A stretch of 22,285 bases of DNA from Desulfurococcales archaeon. Lineage in GTDB: Archaea > Thermoproteota > Thermoprotei_A > Sulfolobales > Desulfurococcaceae. The notes beneath the pieces were generated by a model. That model was not told where the DNA came from and made no database searches. It saw only the letters and a program-made list of their open reading frames with translations. This document shows, piece after piece, positions 15,868-22,252 of the stretch. The stretch spans positions 2,982 through 25,266 of the forward strand of contig JALWQP010000037.1 in the NCBI GenBank assembly GCA_027083045.1, given 5' to 3'. The translations under genes were made by a program, and so were the position numbers. The stretch's first letter is position 1. Each line of letters begins with the position of its first letter.

Positions 15868-16974
15868 TCACCTATCTAAGTCGGGTGCACATGGATCTAG
15901 CGAGGCAAGTAATACCGGAAAATCAGCTATAGTGATCTCCTCGTTTTCAATGATATAGTTAACAACAGTTGTGAGTAGCGGCATTGATGCACTCCTAAGC
16001 CTTACACGATACGGTTGTCTACCACGAGTGCTGACAATATGAATCACGTATTCTCCCCTGGCGGTCTCGACTCTGGCGATCCCTTCACCTGCGGGCGCAA
16101 CTATTGGTAGCTTTATTCTAAAGGGTTCGCTAGGATCGAGTTTCGACAGGCTTTCTCTAATGATCTTTATGCTCTGGTATATCTCCTGAAACCTTACACG
16201 GCATCTATCATAAGAATCCCCAGCAGAGCCCGTCGGCACTTCGAAGTCAACCTTATCATAATTCAGGTAGGGCTTGACCTTCCTTATATCATAAGGCATA
16301 CCAGTAGCTCTTAGAACAGGTCCGGTAACACCCAGCTCTAACGCTTCCTTGGTGGAAAGTTTACCCATACCAATGGTTCTAGCCTTGAAGACACTGTTCC
16401 GTATTAATGCTTTCTCTACATCCCTAACTGTTTTCTCAACGAAGTCTAGGACTTTAAGCGTTCTTTCGATGAATCCCTCTGGAAGAGCATATCTTACTCC
16501 TCCAGGAACACTTATATTATGATATACTCTATGACCAGCATACCATCCAAACCACTTTAAAATTTCCTCACGGGCAGACACTGCCCAGTATGCTGGTGTT
16601 CTGAGACCTGTGCTCCCACCTATAAAATGAGCCCAAAACATATGGGAGGCTATTCTAGAGAACTCCGCCTGTATCATTCTAATATACTTGGCATTCTCAG
16701 GTATTTCTGCACCGAATAAATCCTCAACCGCTAGGGCATACGCTATTTCCAGGGGATCAGGATCTTCTACGCAAAATCTATAGCTGAGCGTGATGTTCAT
16801 TTCCCAAGTTCTATTTTCCATCATTTTCTCGAATCCACGATGCAGAAAACCCGGTATAACTTCTGCTCTTACAACTCTTTCTCCGTCAAGCCACAGCTTG
16901 TATCCTATGTTACCAGGTGCTCCTGGATGTTGGGGCCCAAAATAAACTTGTACTAGTTTCCCATTATCTCCCAT
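15868..16974 (-). CDS. nuoD: NuoD / NiFe-hydrogenase large-subunit homologue with partial metal-site motifs
   Basis: A 368-residue member of the 49-kDa/NiFe large-subunit family. The N-terminal FGPQHPGAPG and HRGFEKMMENR, and the MPYDIRKVKPY and VGDSYDR-like blocks, are clear. In hydrogenases the metal is held by RxCGxC and DPCxxC. Here the first motif reads YRFCVED (Cys68 kept, second Cys replaced by Asp71), and the C-terminal one reads DPCAPD (Cys362 kept, Asp365 for the last Cys), ending three residues later. A standard NiFe site is therefore not expected, which places this protein nearer to Mbx/MBS or Nuo-type complexes than to Mbh hydrogenase. ATG 16974 overlaps the NuoB-NuoC stop by 11 bases. 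The electron acceptor is unknown; sulfur or polysulfide, as in Mbx/MBS, is the natural guess. Confidence 0.9.
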   Translation of the reverse strand: MGDNGKLVQVYFGPQHPGAPGNIGYKLWLDGERVVRAEVIPGFLHRGFEKMMENRTWEMNITLSYRFCVEDPDPLEIAYALAVEDLFGAEIPENAKYIRMIQAEFSRIASHMFWAHFIGGSTGLRTPAYWAVSAREEILKWFGWYAGHRVYHNISVPGGVRYALPEGFIERTLKVLDFVEKTVRDVEKALIRNSVFKARTIGMGKLSTKEALELGVTGPVLRATGMPYDIRKVKPYLNYDKVDFEVPTGSAGDSYDRCRVRFQEIYQSIKIIRESLSKLDPSEPFRIKLPIVAPAGEGIARVETARGEYVIHIVSTRGRQPYRVRLRSASMPLLTTVVNYIIENEEITIADFPVLLASLDPCAPDLDR

Positions 16975-17983
16975 ACTTGTAGCCCCCGTACATTGTTTTT
17001 ACGACGAAACTAGGAGTATCTACATCTTTCCTGAGCGGTGGTGGGCCCTCCCAGTTTCCTTCAAGGATCCATTTCTTCAGATTAGGGTGTCCTCTAAACT
17101 CTACGCCCATCATCTCATAGACTTCTCGTTCGATGTAATAGGCTATTGGATATATGTCATGTACACTATCAATCATAGGATTAGCTCTTGGAACAAATGT
17201 TTTTACCCAGATCTGTTCGCCACTGGAAGGATTCTCGACGATATAGAATATCTCAATTACTCCTTTCTTGGGCCAATCAATGGTATTAATATTGATAAAT
17301 AACACGTATCCCTTGTCTTTTAATTCTTTAAGCGCCTTTCTAACTTTAGTCGAGCTGATACTTGTCTTGCATATTCCCTTGGCTTCATCCTTCTCAAAGC
17401 ATTCGGGGTAGGTTTCGGCGAAATCGTATTGAATAGGCGTACTGGATTCTTTCTTCATCTTTTCCTCGTATTCCTTAAGCCATTCACGCTCTAGTTTTTC
17501 CCACTCCATAATCTTCTTGAACGCTTCGGGCTTTATTCTAGAGACGTATTCTCCGATCTCTCTTTCCTTCAGGGTTCTTCTGAAGTACTCTATGAATGCA
17601 GTGTAGTCGTCGGGCATAGGCATGCATCCAGGAACCCATCCCTCTACCTCAACGAAGTCATCCAGCCTCTTGTATGTTGCATAGCTATCCCAGTATAATC
17701 CCCCTGTAGCCGTACAATTACATCCAGCTGCCACAAATTTGGGTTCTGGCATCTGTCTATACATGTTAAGGAAAAGCTTTACGGTCTTCTTGGTCAAGTA
17801 CCCCATTCCAATATAGATGTCGCTCTGTCTCGGGCTGGGGGCTGGCATGTACCCATATCTCTCCCAGTCCACCGGGGACATTACTAGGGGTGGAAATTCC
17901 ACGGCTCCGCATGCAGAGCAGTAGTGTATCATCCACAAACTCCTACTGAAGGACCACTTGAATATCTTCTCTAGGATACCCAT
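16964..17983 (-). CDS. NuoB-NuoC fusion (MbxJ-MbxK-like), Fe-S subunit
   Basis: A 339-residue protein combining two peripheral-arm subunits. Residues 1 to about 130 are NuoB-like: Cys22 and Cys25 (CSACG), Cys88 (AAGCNC) and Cys120 (VPGCMP) would bind the [4Fe-4S] cluster next to the NuoD active site; Cys90 is an extra cysteine. A charged helical linker (about 140-185, rich in Glu, Lys and Trp) leads to a NuoC domain (about 200-339) with YIEREVYEMMGVEFRGHP and PPLRKD, the classical 30-kDa signature. In Pyrococcus Mbx these are separate genes. ATG 17983 is preferred, with GGTGG 5 bases upstream; GTG 17992 would overlap that site. It starts 1 base after the MnhD stop. Confidence 0.9.
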   Translation of the reverse strand: MGILEKIFKWSFSRSLWMIHYCSACGAVEFPPLVMSPVDWERYGYMPAPSPRQSDIYIGMGYLTKKTVKLFLNMYRQMPEPKFVAAGCNCTATGGLYWDSYATYKRLDDFVEVEGWVPGCMPMPDDYTAFIEYFRRTLKEREIGEYVSRIKPEAFKKIMEWEKLEREWLKEYEEKMKKESSTPIQYDFAETYPECFEKDEAKGICKTSISSTKVRKALKELKDKGYVLFININTIDWPKKGVIEIFYIVENPSSGEQIWVKTFVPRANPMIDSVHDIYPIAYYIEREVYEMMGVEFRGHPNLKKWILEGNWEGPPPLRKDVDTPSFVVKTMYGGYKYGR

Positions 17984-17984
17984 G

Positions 17985-19547
17985 TCATCCACCCGCTAAT
18001 CTTGGTATGAGCTTTAATATTTCATTGATGTAAGCGTCTCTGTGCTCGACTAGAATATTTGATGCTGGAACTATAACTTGGCTATGAAATGCTGGGTAAA
18101 GTAGTCCGAAAGCGAAAACCGCTATTGTTAGCAGTAGTACATATGCCTTTATACCGGGTTTAACGCTGAATGACCGTTTATTCGGGGATAGAATAGTCGC
18201 CGATACCGCCTTGATAAATCCTGCAGCGGCTAGGCCTGAACCTATAAAGGCAGCTATTATTGCGATAATCATCAGCGGGTCTCTTAATAGGTTGTTGAAC
18301 ATGTTGATATATAGTTCGAGTTTTGCGGCAAACAGGATGGTTGGTGGAATACCTATAACTGCTAATGCACCTGATACGAATCCTACTTGCATTAATCTAC
18401 TCGATCTGAACACTCCTGATAATCCGTCAAGCTTATCTGTGCCTGAAACTTGTCTGGCCCATCCCGCGGAAATGAATAGGAGTGGCTTCACAATAGCGTG
18501 TGCAATGACATATGATAATACAACAGGCACTCCCTGAGGACCGATGGATACTGCTAATGCAATATATCCTGTATCCAAAATAACGCTGTATGATATCATT
18601 TTGAGTAGTCTGTCAGAATAAACGATGCCGAACCCTCCTATGATGATGGTTATTATGCCCAGCACCCTGAGGAGAACGGCTATGCTCCACGGTACGCCTG
18701 CGTATATGGTGTAATAGAATCTAAGCATAAGATAATAGCCTACAGCCTCGCCTACACCAGCCAACAAACCAGCAATAACTGGGGGTGCAGAGCTATATGC
18801 GTCAGGCAACCAGAAATGCAGTGGTGCGAGAGCCTCCTCAGCTATCAGGCTCCATGTTAGCAACAATAGTATAAATCCTATAACAGCACCCATACTTGCT
18901 CCAATATATGCCGATTTTCCAGCCAATATTCCGGGAGCATAGTTCCACGCAGCAATATATCCTATAGATAAAGATCCTGTCGCGAAATACATCAAAGCAG
19001 CCGCGAAGAAGTATAGGATACCAGTGATAAACATTAGAATACCATAGCGATAAACCGCTACATAGGAATCCCTGGTTTTAGACATAGCGATCAGGCCGAG
19101 AGCCGAGATCGTGAGTACTTCAAGCATAACGAAAGAATTAAACAAGTCACCAGTATAGACCACTCCAAGCATACCAGCCTCTAGGCCCAAGAATAATGCA
19201 TAGAAATACTCATTAGCATCAGATAATACGCCGATCAGAGGATAGAAGACAGCAAAAAGCACCGAAATGACCAAACCAAGAAGGGCGGAGAAACCGTCAA
19301 CCTGGTAAACAATCCCAATAGGAGGAGGAAAACCTCCAACAGTATATACAAATATATTGCCCCCGCTTGTTTCGATGTAAAGCCAAAACGAAAAAGCTAG
19401 GGAAACAAGAACAAAAATATAAGAATAAATCCTGGTCACTACCTTGGGAGTTTTTAAAGCCTTAAGCAGTATTACTGAAAACGCGCCGCCAATCAGCAAA
19501 AAAGCAGACAAAGGCGCCAGCAAACCTGGCCCCGTAGAGCCGAGCAT
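17985..19547 (-). CDS. mnhD: MnhD/NuoN-like antiporter subunit with altered pumping residues
   Basis: A 520-residue, roughly 14-helix protein of the MnhD/NuoL/M/N family, the main ion-translocating subunit. The helix 5 glutamate is kept (E143 in VMLEVLTIS), as are His350 and Lys354 (IAHAIVKPLLF) and Lys409 near helix 12. In helix 7, however, the segment reads AEEALAPLHFWLPDAY: the lysine seven residues before the conserved His in NuoL/M/N and MrpD is E237 here. The helix 8 lysine position is Ala or Gly with E267 next to it. ATG 19547 is chosen, with GGTGA 5 bases upstream; GTG 19556 is the alternative. It is the first gene of the operon, under a TATA box at 19581-19590. Confidence 0.92.
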   Translation of the reverse strand: MLGSTGPGLLAPLSAFLLIGGAFSVILLKALKTPKVVTRIYSYIFVLVSLAFSFWLYIETSGGNIFVYTVGGFPPPIGIVYQVDGFSALLGLVISVLFAVFYPLIGVLSDANEYFYALFLGLEAGMLGVVYTGDLFNSFVMLEVLTISALGLIAMSKTRDSYVAVYRYGILMFITGILYFFAAALMYFATGSLSIGYIAAWNYAPGILAGKSAYIGASMGAVIGFILLLLTWSLIAEEALAPLHFWLPDAYSSAPPVIAGLLAGVGEAVGYYLMLRFYYTIYAGVPWSIAVLLRVLGIITIIIGGFGIVYSDRLLKMISYSVILDTGYIALAVSIGPQGVPVVLSYVIAHAIVKPLLFISAGWARQVSGTDKLDGLSGVFRSSRLMQVGFVSGALAVIGIPPTILFAAKLELYINMFNNLLRDPLMIIAIIAAFIGSGLAAAGFIKAVSATILSPNKRSFSVKPGIKAYVLLLTIAVFAFGLLYPAFHSQVIVPASNILVEHRDAYINEILKLIPRLAGG

Positions 19548-19580
19548 TAGGTTCACCTAACCTAACAAATTTGACGATGT

Positions 19581-19590
19581 AATATATAAA
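19581..19590 (-). promoter_or_regulatory. TATA box of the 12-gene respiratory operon
   Basis: On the minus strand TTTATATATT (19590-19581) is a near-ideal archaeal TATA box. Its centre is about 26 bases before 19560, so transcription should start near there, giving a leader of about 13 bases to ATG 19547 that includes GGTGA. No other good promoter is seen within the operon, whose genes overlap or abut. Confidence 0.65.
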
Positions 19591-19729
19591 CTATAACATT
19601 TTAATAAAGCTTGCCGGCTAAAGTAAAAGTAATCCATGAATTTTAGCATGAGGAAAAGATCTAGCTATAACTAATACACTATGAATAGAGAAGAATACAT
19701 TCGATTAGAAAGCGGATAAGTAGACACTG

Positions 19730-19928
19730 ATATTCAAGGGAAACGGTGCCAGTGTCGTTGGAGAATTAATTAAAAACAAAAACATTAGGCTAGTCTAAAA
19801 CATATACACCGAACAAGAACTTTGCATGCATTAACAGGGTTTAGACAGCCGCCAAGCGATGCTATAATCGCGTTAACATCTAGGCATCACGGTATAGACA
19901 ATTAGCATGGCTGGAAGTTATGCCCTAA
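19730..19928 (+). pseudogene. Decayed VapC-like PIN toxin gene
   Basis: Three plus-strand frames together spell the second half of a PIN-domain protein. From 19730: GNGASVVGELIKNKNIRLV, a stop, then IYTEQEL. From 19840, after a shift: FRQPPSDAIIALTSRHHGID. From 19908, in the third frame: WLEVMP followed by TAA. The intact VapC at 20727 has the matching blocks in the same order: LPNDAQIALTCRHYGID and a terminal WLKTIP-stop. About 13 codons between GID and WLEVMP, including the last catalytic Asp, are deleted. At least two in-frame stops and two frameshifts mean it is dead. The N-terminal half is not recognisable upstream of 19730. It is related to, not a recent copy of, the intact toxin. Confidence 0.7.
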
Positions 19929-20339
19929 AATCTGGGATGTCAGGTAATTATATTACATGTATTCATGCTGAGCGTGACTTAACTAAGGTTTGAGGATCCA
20001 TGTTTAATATACATACTATTGATACCAGTGGATACTAGTGATGGTTTTGAAGGAGCTTCTAGACGCCTTAAAGCCTCAGCCAAACCACCCAAAACGGAGA
20101 TAACACTAGAAAAATGACTATGTTGGGTTGTTTACAAGTGGATATCGTACATAAAACTTGTGGATAAATGAATAAGGCTGAAAAATATACCCTAGAAAGC
20201 CCATAGGTTTAGGGACCGATATCATGGGGTGTGTGATTACGCATCGTTGTTATCAAGACTGAGTGAGTCTTGGTCGAGTTTTGCGGTTCTGGTTGCCGAG
20301 ACATTCCACACTGGTTTTATAATCACTAGGAGTTGTTTG
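19929..20339. other. Gene-free stretch between the VapC remnant and the tRNA remnant
   Basis: No convincing gene on either strand. A short open run from ATG 20041 (MVLKELLDALKPQPNHPKRR then stop) looks like eroded coding sequence but I cannot place it. One perfect hairpin is present: CAAGACT (20254-20260), loop GAGTG, AGTCTTG (20266-20272). GC content rises from about 20210 towards the tRNA remnant, unlike the AT-rich spacer to the left. Confidence 0.5.
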
Positions 20340-20389
20340 TGGCGGGCCCGCCGGGATTATAGCCCGGGATCTCCGGCTCTGAAGACTGG
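20340..20389 (-). pseudogene. 3'-half tRNA remnant (anticodon arm to CCA)
   Basis: Read on the minus strand, the parts are in exact tRNA order and length: a 17-base anticodon arm CCAGT-CTTCAGA-GCCGG (20389-20373), a 5-base variable loop AGATC, a 17-base T arm CCGGG-CTATAAT-CCCGG (20367-20351), a 7-base acceptor strand CGGGCCC, discriminator G and CCA (20342-20340). The acceptor partner GGGCCCG and the D arm are absent upstream, so it is only the 3' half. The T loop departs from TTCRANY at three conserved positions (54, 56, 57), and the anticodon 5' stem has two transitions, so it is not a working gene. The loop is one base from CTCCAGA, as in tRNA-Trp, but identity is uncertain. Such halves are typical scars of tRNA-targeting integration. 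Confidence 0.65.
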
Positions 20390-20426
20390 AACCCGCATCA
20401 AAACGTTGCATGGAGTCAAGTAGAAT

Positions 20427-20487
20427 CTGCAACATGTTAGGCGAAATGATTAGTAATTCTGCAACGGTAGGCTTATTCTACTGCAAC
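20427..20487 (+). repeat. Three CTGCAAC direct repeats upstream of the toxin-antitoxin promoter
   Basis: CTGCAAC occurs at 20427-20433, 20459-20465 and 20481-20487 (start spacing 32 and 22), with an inverted partial copy CGTTGCA at 20404-20410. They end about 11 bases before the TATA box of the VapBC-type operon, a position suited to binding by an activator or by the antitoxin-toxin complex. The role is inferred from placement only. Confidence 0.45.
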
Positions 20488-20497
20488 ACGCTTTAAT

Positions 20498-20506
20498 CTT
20501 TAAAAG
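20498..20506 (+). promoter_or_regulatory. TATA box of the toxin-antitoxin operon
   Basis: CTTTAAAAG at about 20498-20506 is a good archaeal TATA element; transcription would start near 20528, a few bases ahead of ATG 20533, so the mRNA is leaderless or nearly so. The CTGCAAC repeats lie directly upstream. Confidence 0.5.
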
Positions 20507-20532
20507 CTATAAATACAGTTGGGTGTAGCTGA

Positions 20533-20730
20533 ATGTCTAAAGTTATACGTGTACGCTATGAAAATGGAGTCCTTAAACCTCTAGAACCAATAGATCTAGA
20601 GGAAGGAGAAGAGGCCTTGGTTACCATTAAGCGTGATATAAGGAGAGTGCTCAAGAAGTACCGGGGGATTCTAGGAAGGTCATCAATTAGAGAGCTACTA
20701 GAGATCGAGGAAGAGGCTCATATTCAATGA
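20533..20730 (+). CDS. Antitoxin of VapBC-type pair (DUF104/UPF0165-like)
   Basis: A 65-residue protein. The N-terminal half VIRVRYENGVLKPLEPIDLE, then EGEEALVTI, is the hallmark of the archaeal DUF104/UPF0165 antitoxin family, a small beta-rich domain related in use to AbrB-like VapB. The C-terminal half (about 38-65, YRGILGRSSIRELLEIEEEAH) is a charged helix, as expected for the segment that wraps the toxin. Its TGA overlaps the toxin ATG by 4 bases (ATGA), so the two are translationally coupled. The TATA box and three CTGCAAC repeats lie just upstream, consistent with autoregulation, although that is inferred. The neighbourhood (tRNA remnant, dead PIN gene) suggests an accessory island. 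Confidence 0.85.
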   Translation: MSKVIRVRYENGVLKPLEPIDLEEGEEALVTIKRDIRRVLKKYRGILGRSSIRELLEIEEEAHIQ

Positions 20731-21179
20731 GGCTAGCTTACATTGATACAAGCTTCATACTCAGCATCCTTCTCGAAACTGAGAAGAGTAACCTGGCCGA
20801 GCAAATCTTAGAAGCACACAGCGACCTACAATTCATGATTTCAGGAATTGCAGTTAACGAGGCACTCTATGTCGCAACGTATGAGTACTATAAGCAGAGA
20901 GGAATGATTAGGGGGAGATACGGTTTAAGAAAGTTAATTGCAAAGCAAGGGTATCCTAGAGAGGTAATAGATGCGGTAGACTCCTTCTTAAAAGATTTAA
21001 ACGTCGAAATAGTAAGTGACTATTTCGACTACAACGAGTACTTTCAAGTAGTACAGAAATTTAAACTCCTTCCTAATGATGCCCAAATAGCATTAACTTG
21101 TCGGCACTACGGCATAGACACTATCTTAACTTTTGACGAAGACCTCGAGAGGGTACCTTGGCTTAAAACTATCCCGTAA
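20727..21179 (+). CDS. vapC: VapC-type PIN-domain ribonuclease toxin
   Basis: A 150-residue PIN-domain protein. The metal-binding acidics are in place: Asp7 (YIDTSF), Glu45 (VNEALY), Asp118 (LPNDAQIAL) and Asp137 with Asp139 (TFDEDLERV). PIN toxins of VapBC systems cleave tRNA or rRNA and are blocked by their partner antitoxin, here the 65-residue protein whose stop it overlaps. All catalytic residues are present and the frame is clean, so it should be active. A degraded relative lies about 0.8 kb to the left (19730-19928) with the same order of blocks. Its RNA target cannot be told. It is convergent with the secreted-protein gene ending at 21213. Confidence 0.92.
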   Translation: MRLAYIDTSFILSILLETEKSNLAEQILEAHSDLQFMISGIAVNEALYVATYEYYKQRGMIRGRYGLRKLIAKQGYPREVIDAVDSFLKDLNVEIVSDYFDYNEYFQVVQKFKLLPNDAQIALTCRHYGIDTILTFDEDLERVPWLKTIP

Positions 21180-21212
21180 AGAAAATTGAATATGTAGGTA
21201 GTATGATAGGCC

Positions 21213-22121
21213 TCACCTCTTCGTTATTTTTGAGATGAAGTTTTCTAGTGGTTCACCATTAACACTTAGTTTTTGCGTTGCTATTTCTCTAAGCTTTTCA
21301 TAGGGATAGGGTTTCCAGTGTATGTACGGGCTTTTGAATAATTTTGTGGGATCTAGGCTCACATTGGCTGGAGGTTTAATGCAGTTGAGGCTGTATATTT
21401 TTCCACCTTGTATTAGATACGCCCATGGACCCCAAACAAAATCGTAGTAGACGTGAATGCCATCCAGCTCGGGTTTTAGAAACACAAGATACTGATACCC
21501 TGGTTCTAGCAAAGGAAATGGAGACGCTATATCTTTGATTGTTAGTTTGGTCTTATTGATAGAGTCTTTAGCTATGAAAGCGCGTACTGACAGCTCGACT
21601 GTATTACCTTCTCTAGCCATGGATATTAAGTCGTCGATAACTTTACTCTGATTCTCAGCTAACTCACATAACTCTGGAGACTTAATACATTCTACTTCAG
21701 GAGGAATAGTTATAGGGTTAACCGGTTTAACAACCACTTTGTCGATTCTAGCATTGTAGACGACATAGGCAAAAATGTCGTGGTAGCGATGGACGTTTTT
21801 AATCGATGTAATGGTTACAATAGCCACACCAACTCCTCTATCCACTAGGTCTCGGAAGGGATTCTGAGAATTGGCTTGAGGCCATAGCAGGTCGCTAAAT
21901 AAAATAGCGGCCCCATTAACGTTTTTCACATACTCGTCTAAAGGAGTAATCATGCTTTCAACTCCTTTCCAGCCACTATACTCCTTTAATTCAATGAATC
22001 TAGTGGTTGGCGTAGTACCTCCGTTAATATTTCCAGGAGACGGCACTAGAAAATATGCTAGAAGAGGTATTGATATAGCAAGTACAGCGATTAATAATAT
22101 GGACATAGCGAGTTTTCTCAC
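21213..22121 (-). CDS. Unrecognised secreted or membrane-anchored protein
   Basis: A 302-residue protein with one N-terminal hydrophobic segment (residues about 4-27, LAMSILLIAVLAISIPLLAYF), followed by a PSPGNINGGTTPT linker and an extracytoplasmic domain. The domain includes YHDIFAYVVYNARIDKVVV and YYDFVWGPWAYLIQGGKIY, both beta-like, and two close cysteines (ECIKSPELCEL). A few N-x-S/T sequons (ENQS, INKT, ANVS) are present. I do not recognise the family. The WGPWAY and EPGYQYLVFL blocks suggest a compact beta fold. The start is GTG 22121 with GGGAG 6 bases upstream; ATG 22106 would cut into the signal region. It is monocistronic as far as seen and ends facing the VapC gene. Confidence 0.72.
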   Translation of the reverse strand: MRKLAMSILLIAVLAISIPLLAYFLVPSPGNINGGTTPTTRFIELKEYSGWKGVESMITPLDEYVKNVNGAAILFSDLLWPQANSQNPFRDLVDRGVGVAIVTITSIKNVHRYHDIFAYVVYNARIDKVVVKPVNPITIPPEVECIKSPELCELAENQSKVIDDLISMAREGNTVELSVRAFIAKDSINKTKLTIKDIASPFPLLEPGYQYLVFLKPELDGIHVYYDFVWGPWAYLIQGGKIYSLNCIKPPANVSLDPTKLFKSPYIHWKPYPYEKLREIATQKLSVNGEPLENFISKITKR

Positions 22122-22181
22122 AAGGTACTCCCTATAATTAATGTGTTAGGTATATGAGATTTATTATTTTTATTAACCTTC

Positions 22182-22195
22182 ACCCTGCTCAGGGT
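22182..22195. promoter_or_regulatory. Palindromic dyad upstream of the secreted-protein gene
   Basis: ACCCTG-CT-CAGGGT is a perfect 6+2+6 dyad 60 bases upstream of the minus-strand start at 22121 and 50 bases left of the plus-strand TATA at 22245. It is short enough to be a regulator half-site pair for either gene. Binding is inferred from symmetry alone. Confidence 0.3.
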
Positions 22196-22206
22196 TAGTA
22201 TGCATA

Positions 22207-22233
22207 GTCCCAAGGTTTCTCATCAAATGGGAC
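22207..22233. repeat. Inverted repeat GTCCCA / TGGGAC
   Basis: GTCCCA at 22207-22212 and TGGGAC at 22228-22233 are exact inverted copies separated by 15 bases, just ahead of the TATA box at 22245. They could be an operator pair or part of an RNA hairpin; the stem is only 6 base pairs. Confidence 0.3.
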
Positions 22234-22244
22234 GGCCCCGAAGG

Positions 22245-22252
22245 TATAAATA
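22245..22252 (+). promoter_or_regulatory. TATA box for a gene beyond the right edge
   Basis: TATAAATA at 22245-22252, preceded by a purine-rich CGAAGG (BRE-like), is a strong archaeal promoter reading rightwards. A GGAGGG at 22266-22271 looks like a ribosome site, but the expected transcript start (about 22272) would fall at or after it, so the exact start is unclear. No start codon lies in the remaining bases. Confidence 0.5.

Noticed and set aside
15868..19547. Classification of the operon as a membrane-bound hydrogenase (Mbh)
   Set aside because: The large subunit lacks the second cysteine in both NiFe motifs, so a hydrogen-evolving site is not expected despite the Mbh-like set of membrane subunits.
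20340..20400. A plus-strand D-armless tRNA using the GCGGG/CCCGC pairing
   Set aside because: The plus strand can also fold into acceptor, 17-base arm, 5-base loop and 17-base arm, but only because the arms are near-palindromic. The T loop would be TCTGAAG, the acceptor has two mismatches and there is no CCA; the minus-strand reading is far better.
20229..20435. Short open frames on both strands across the GC-rich segment
   Set aside because: The plus-strand one contains RRDYSPGSPAL, the well-known false translation of the antisense of a tRNA T arm and anticodon arm. Both are explained by the tRNA remnant, and neither has a ribosome site or family signature.
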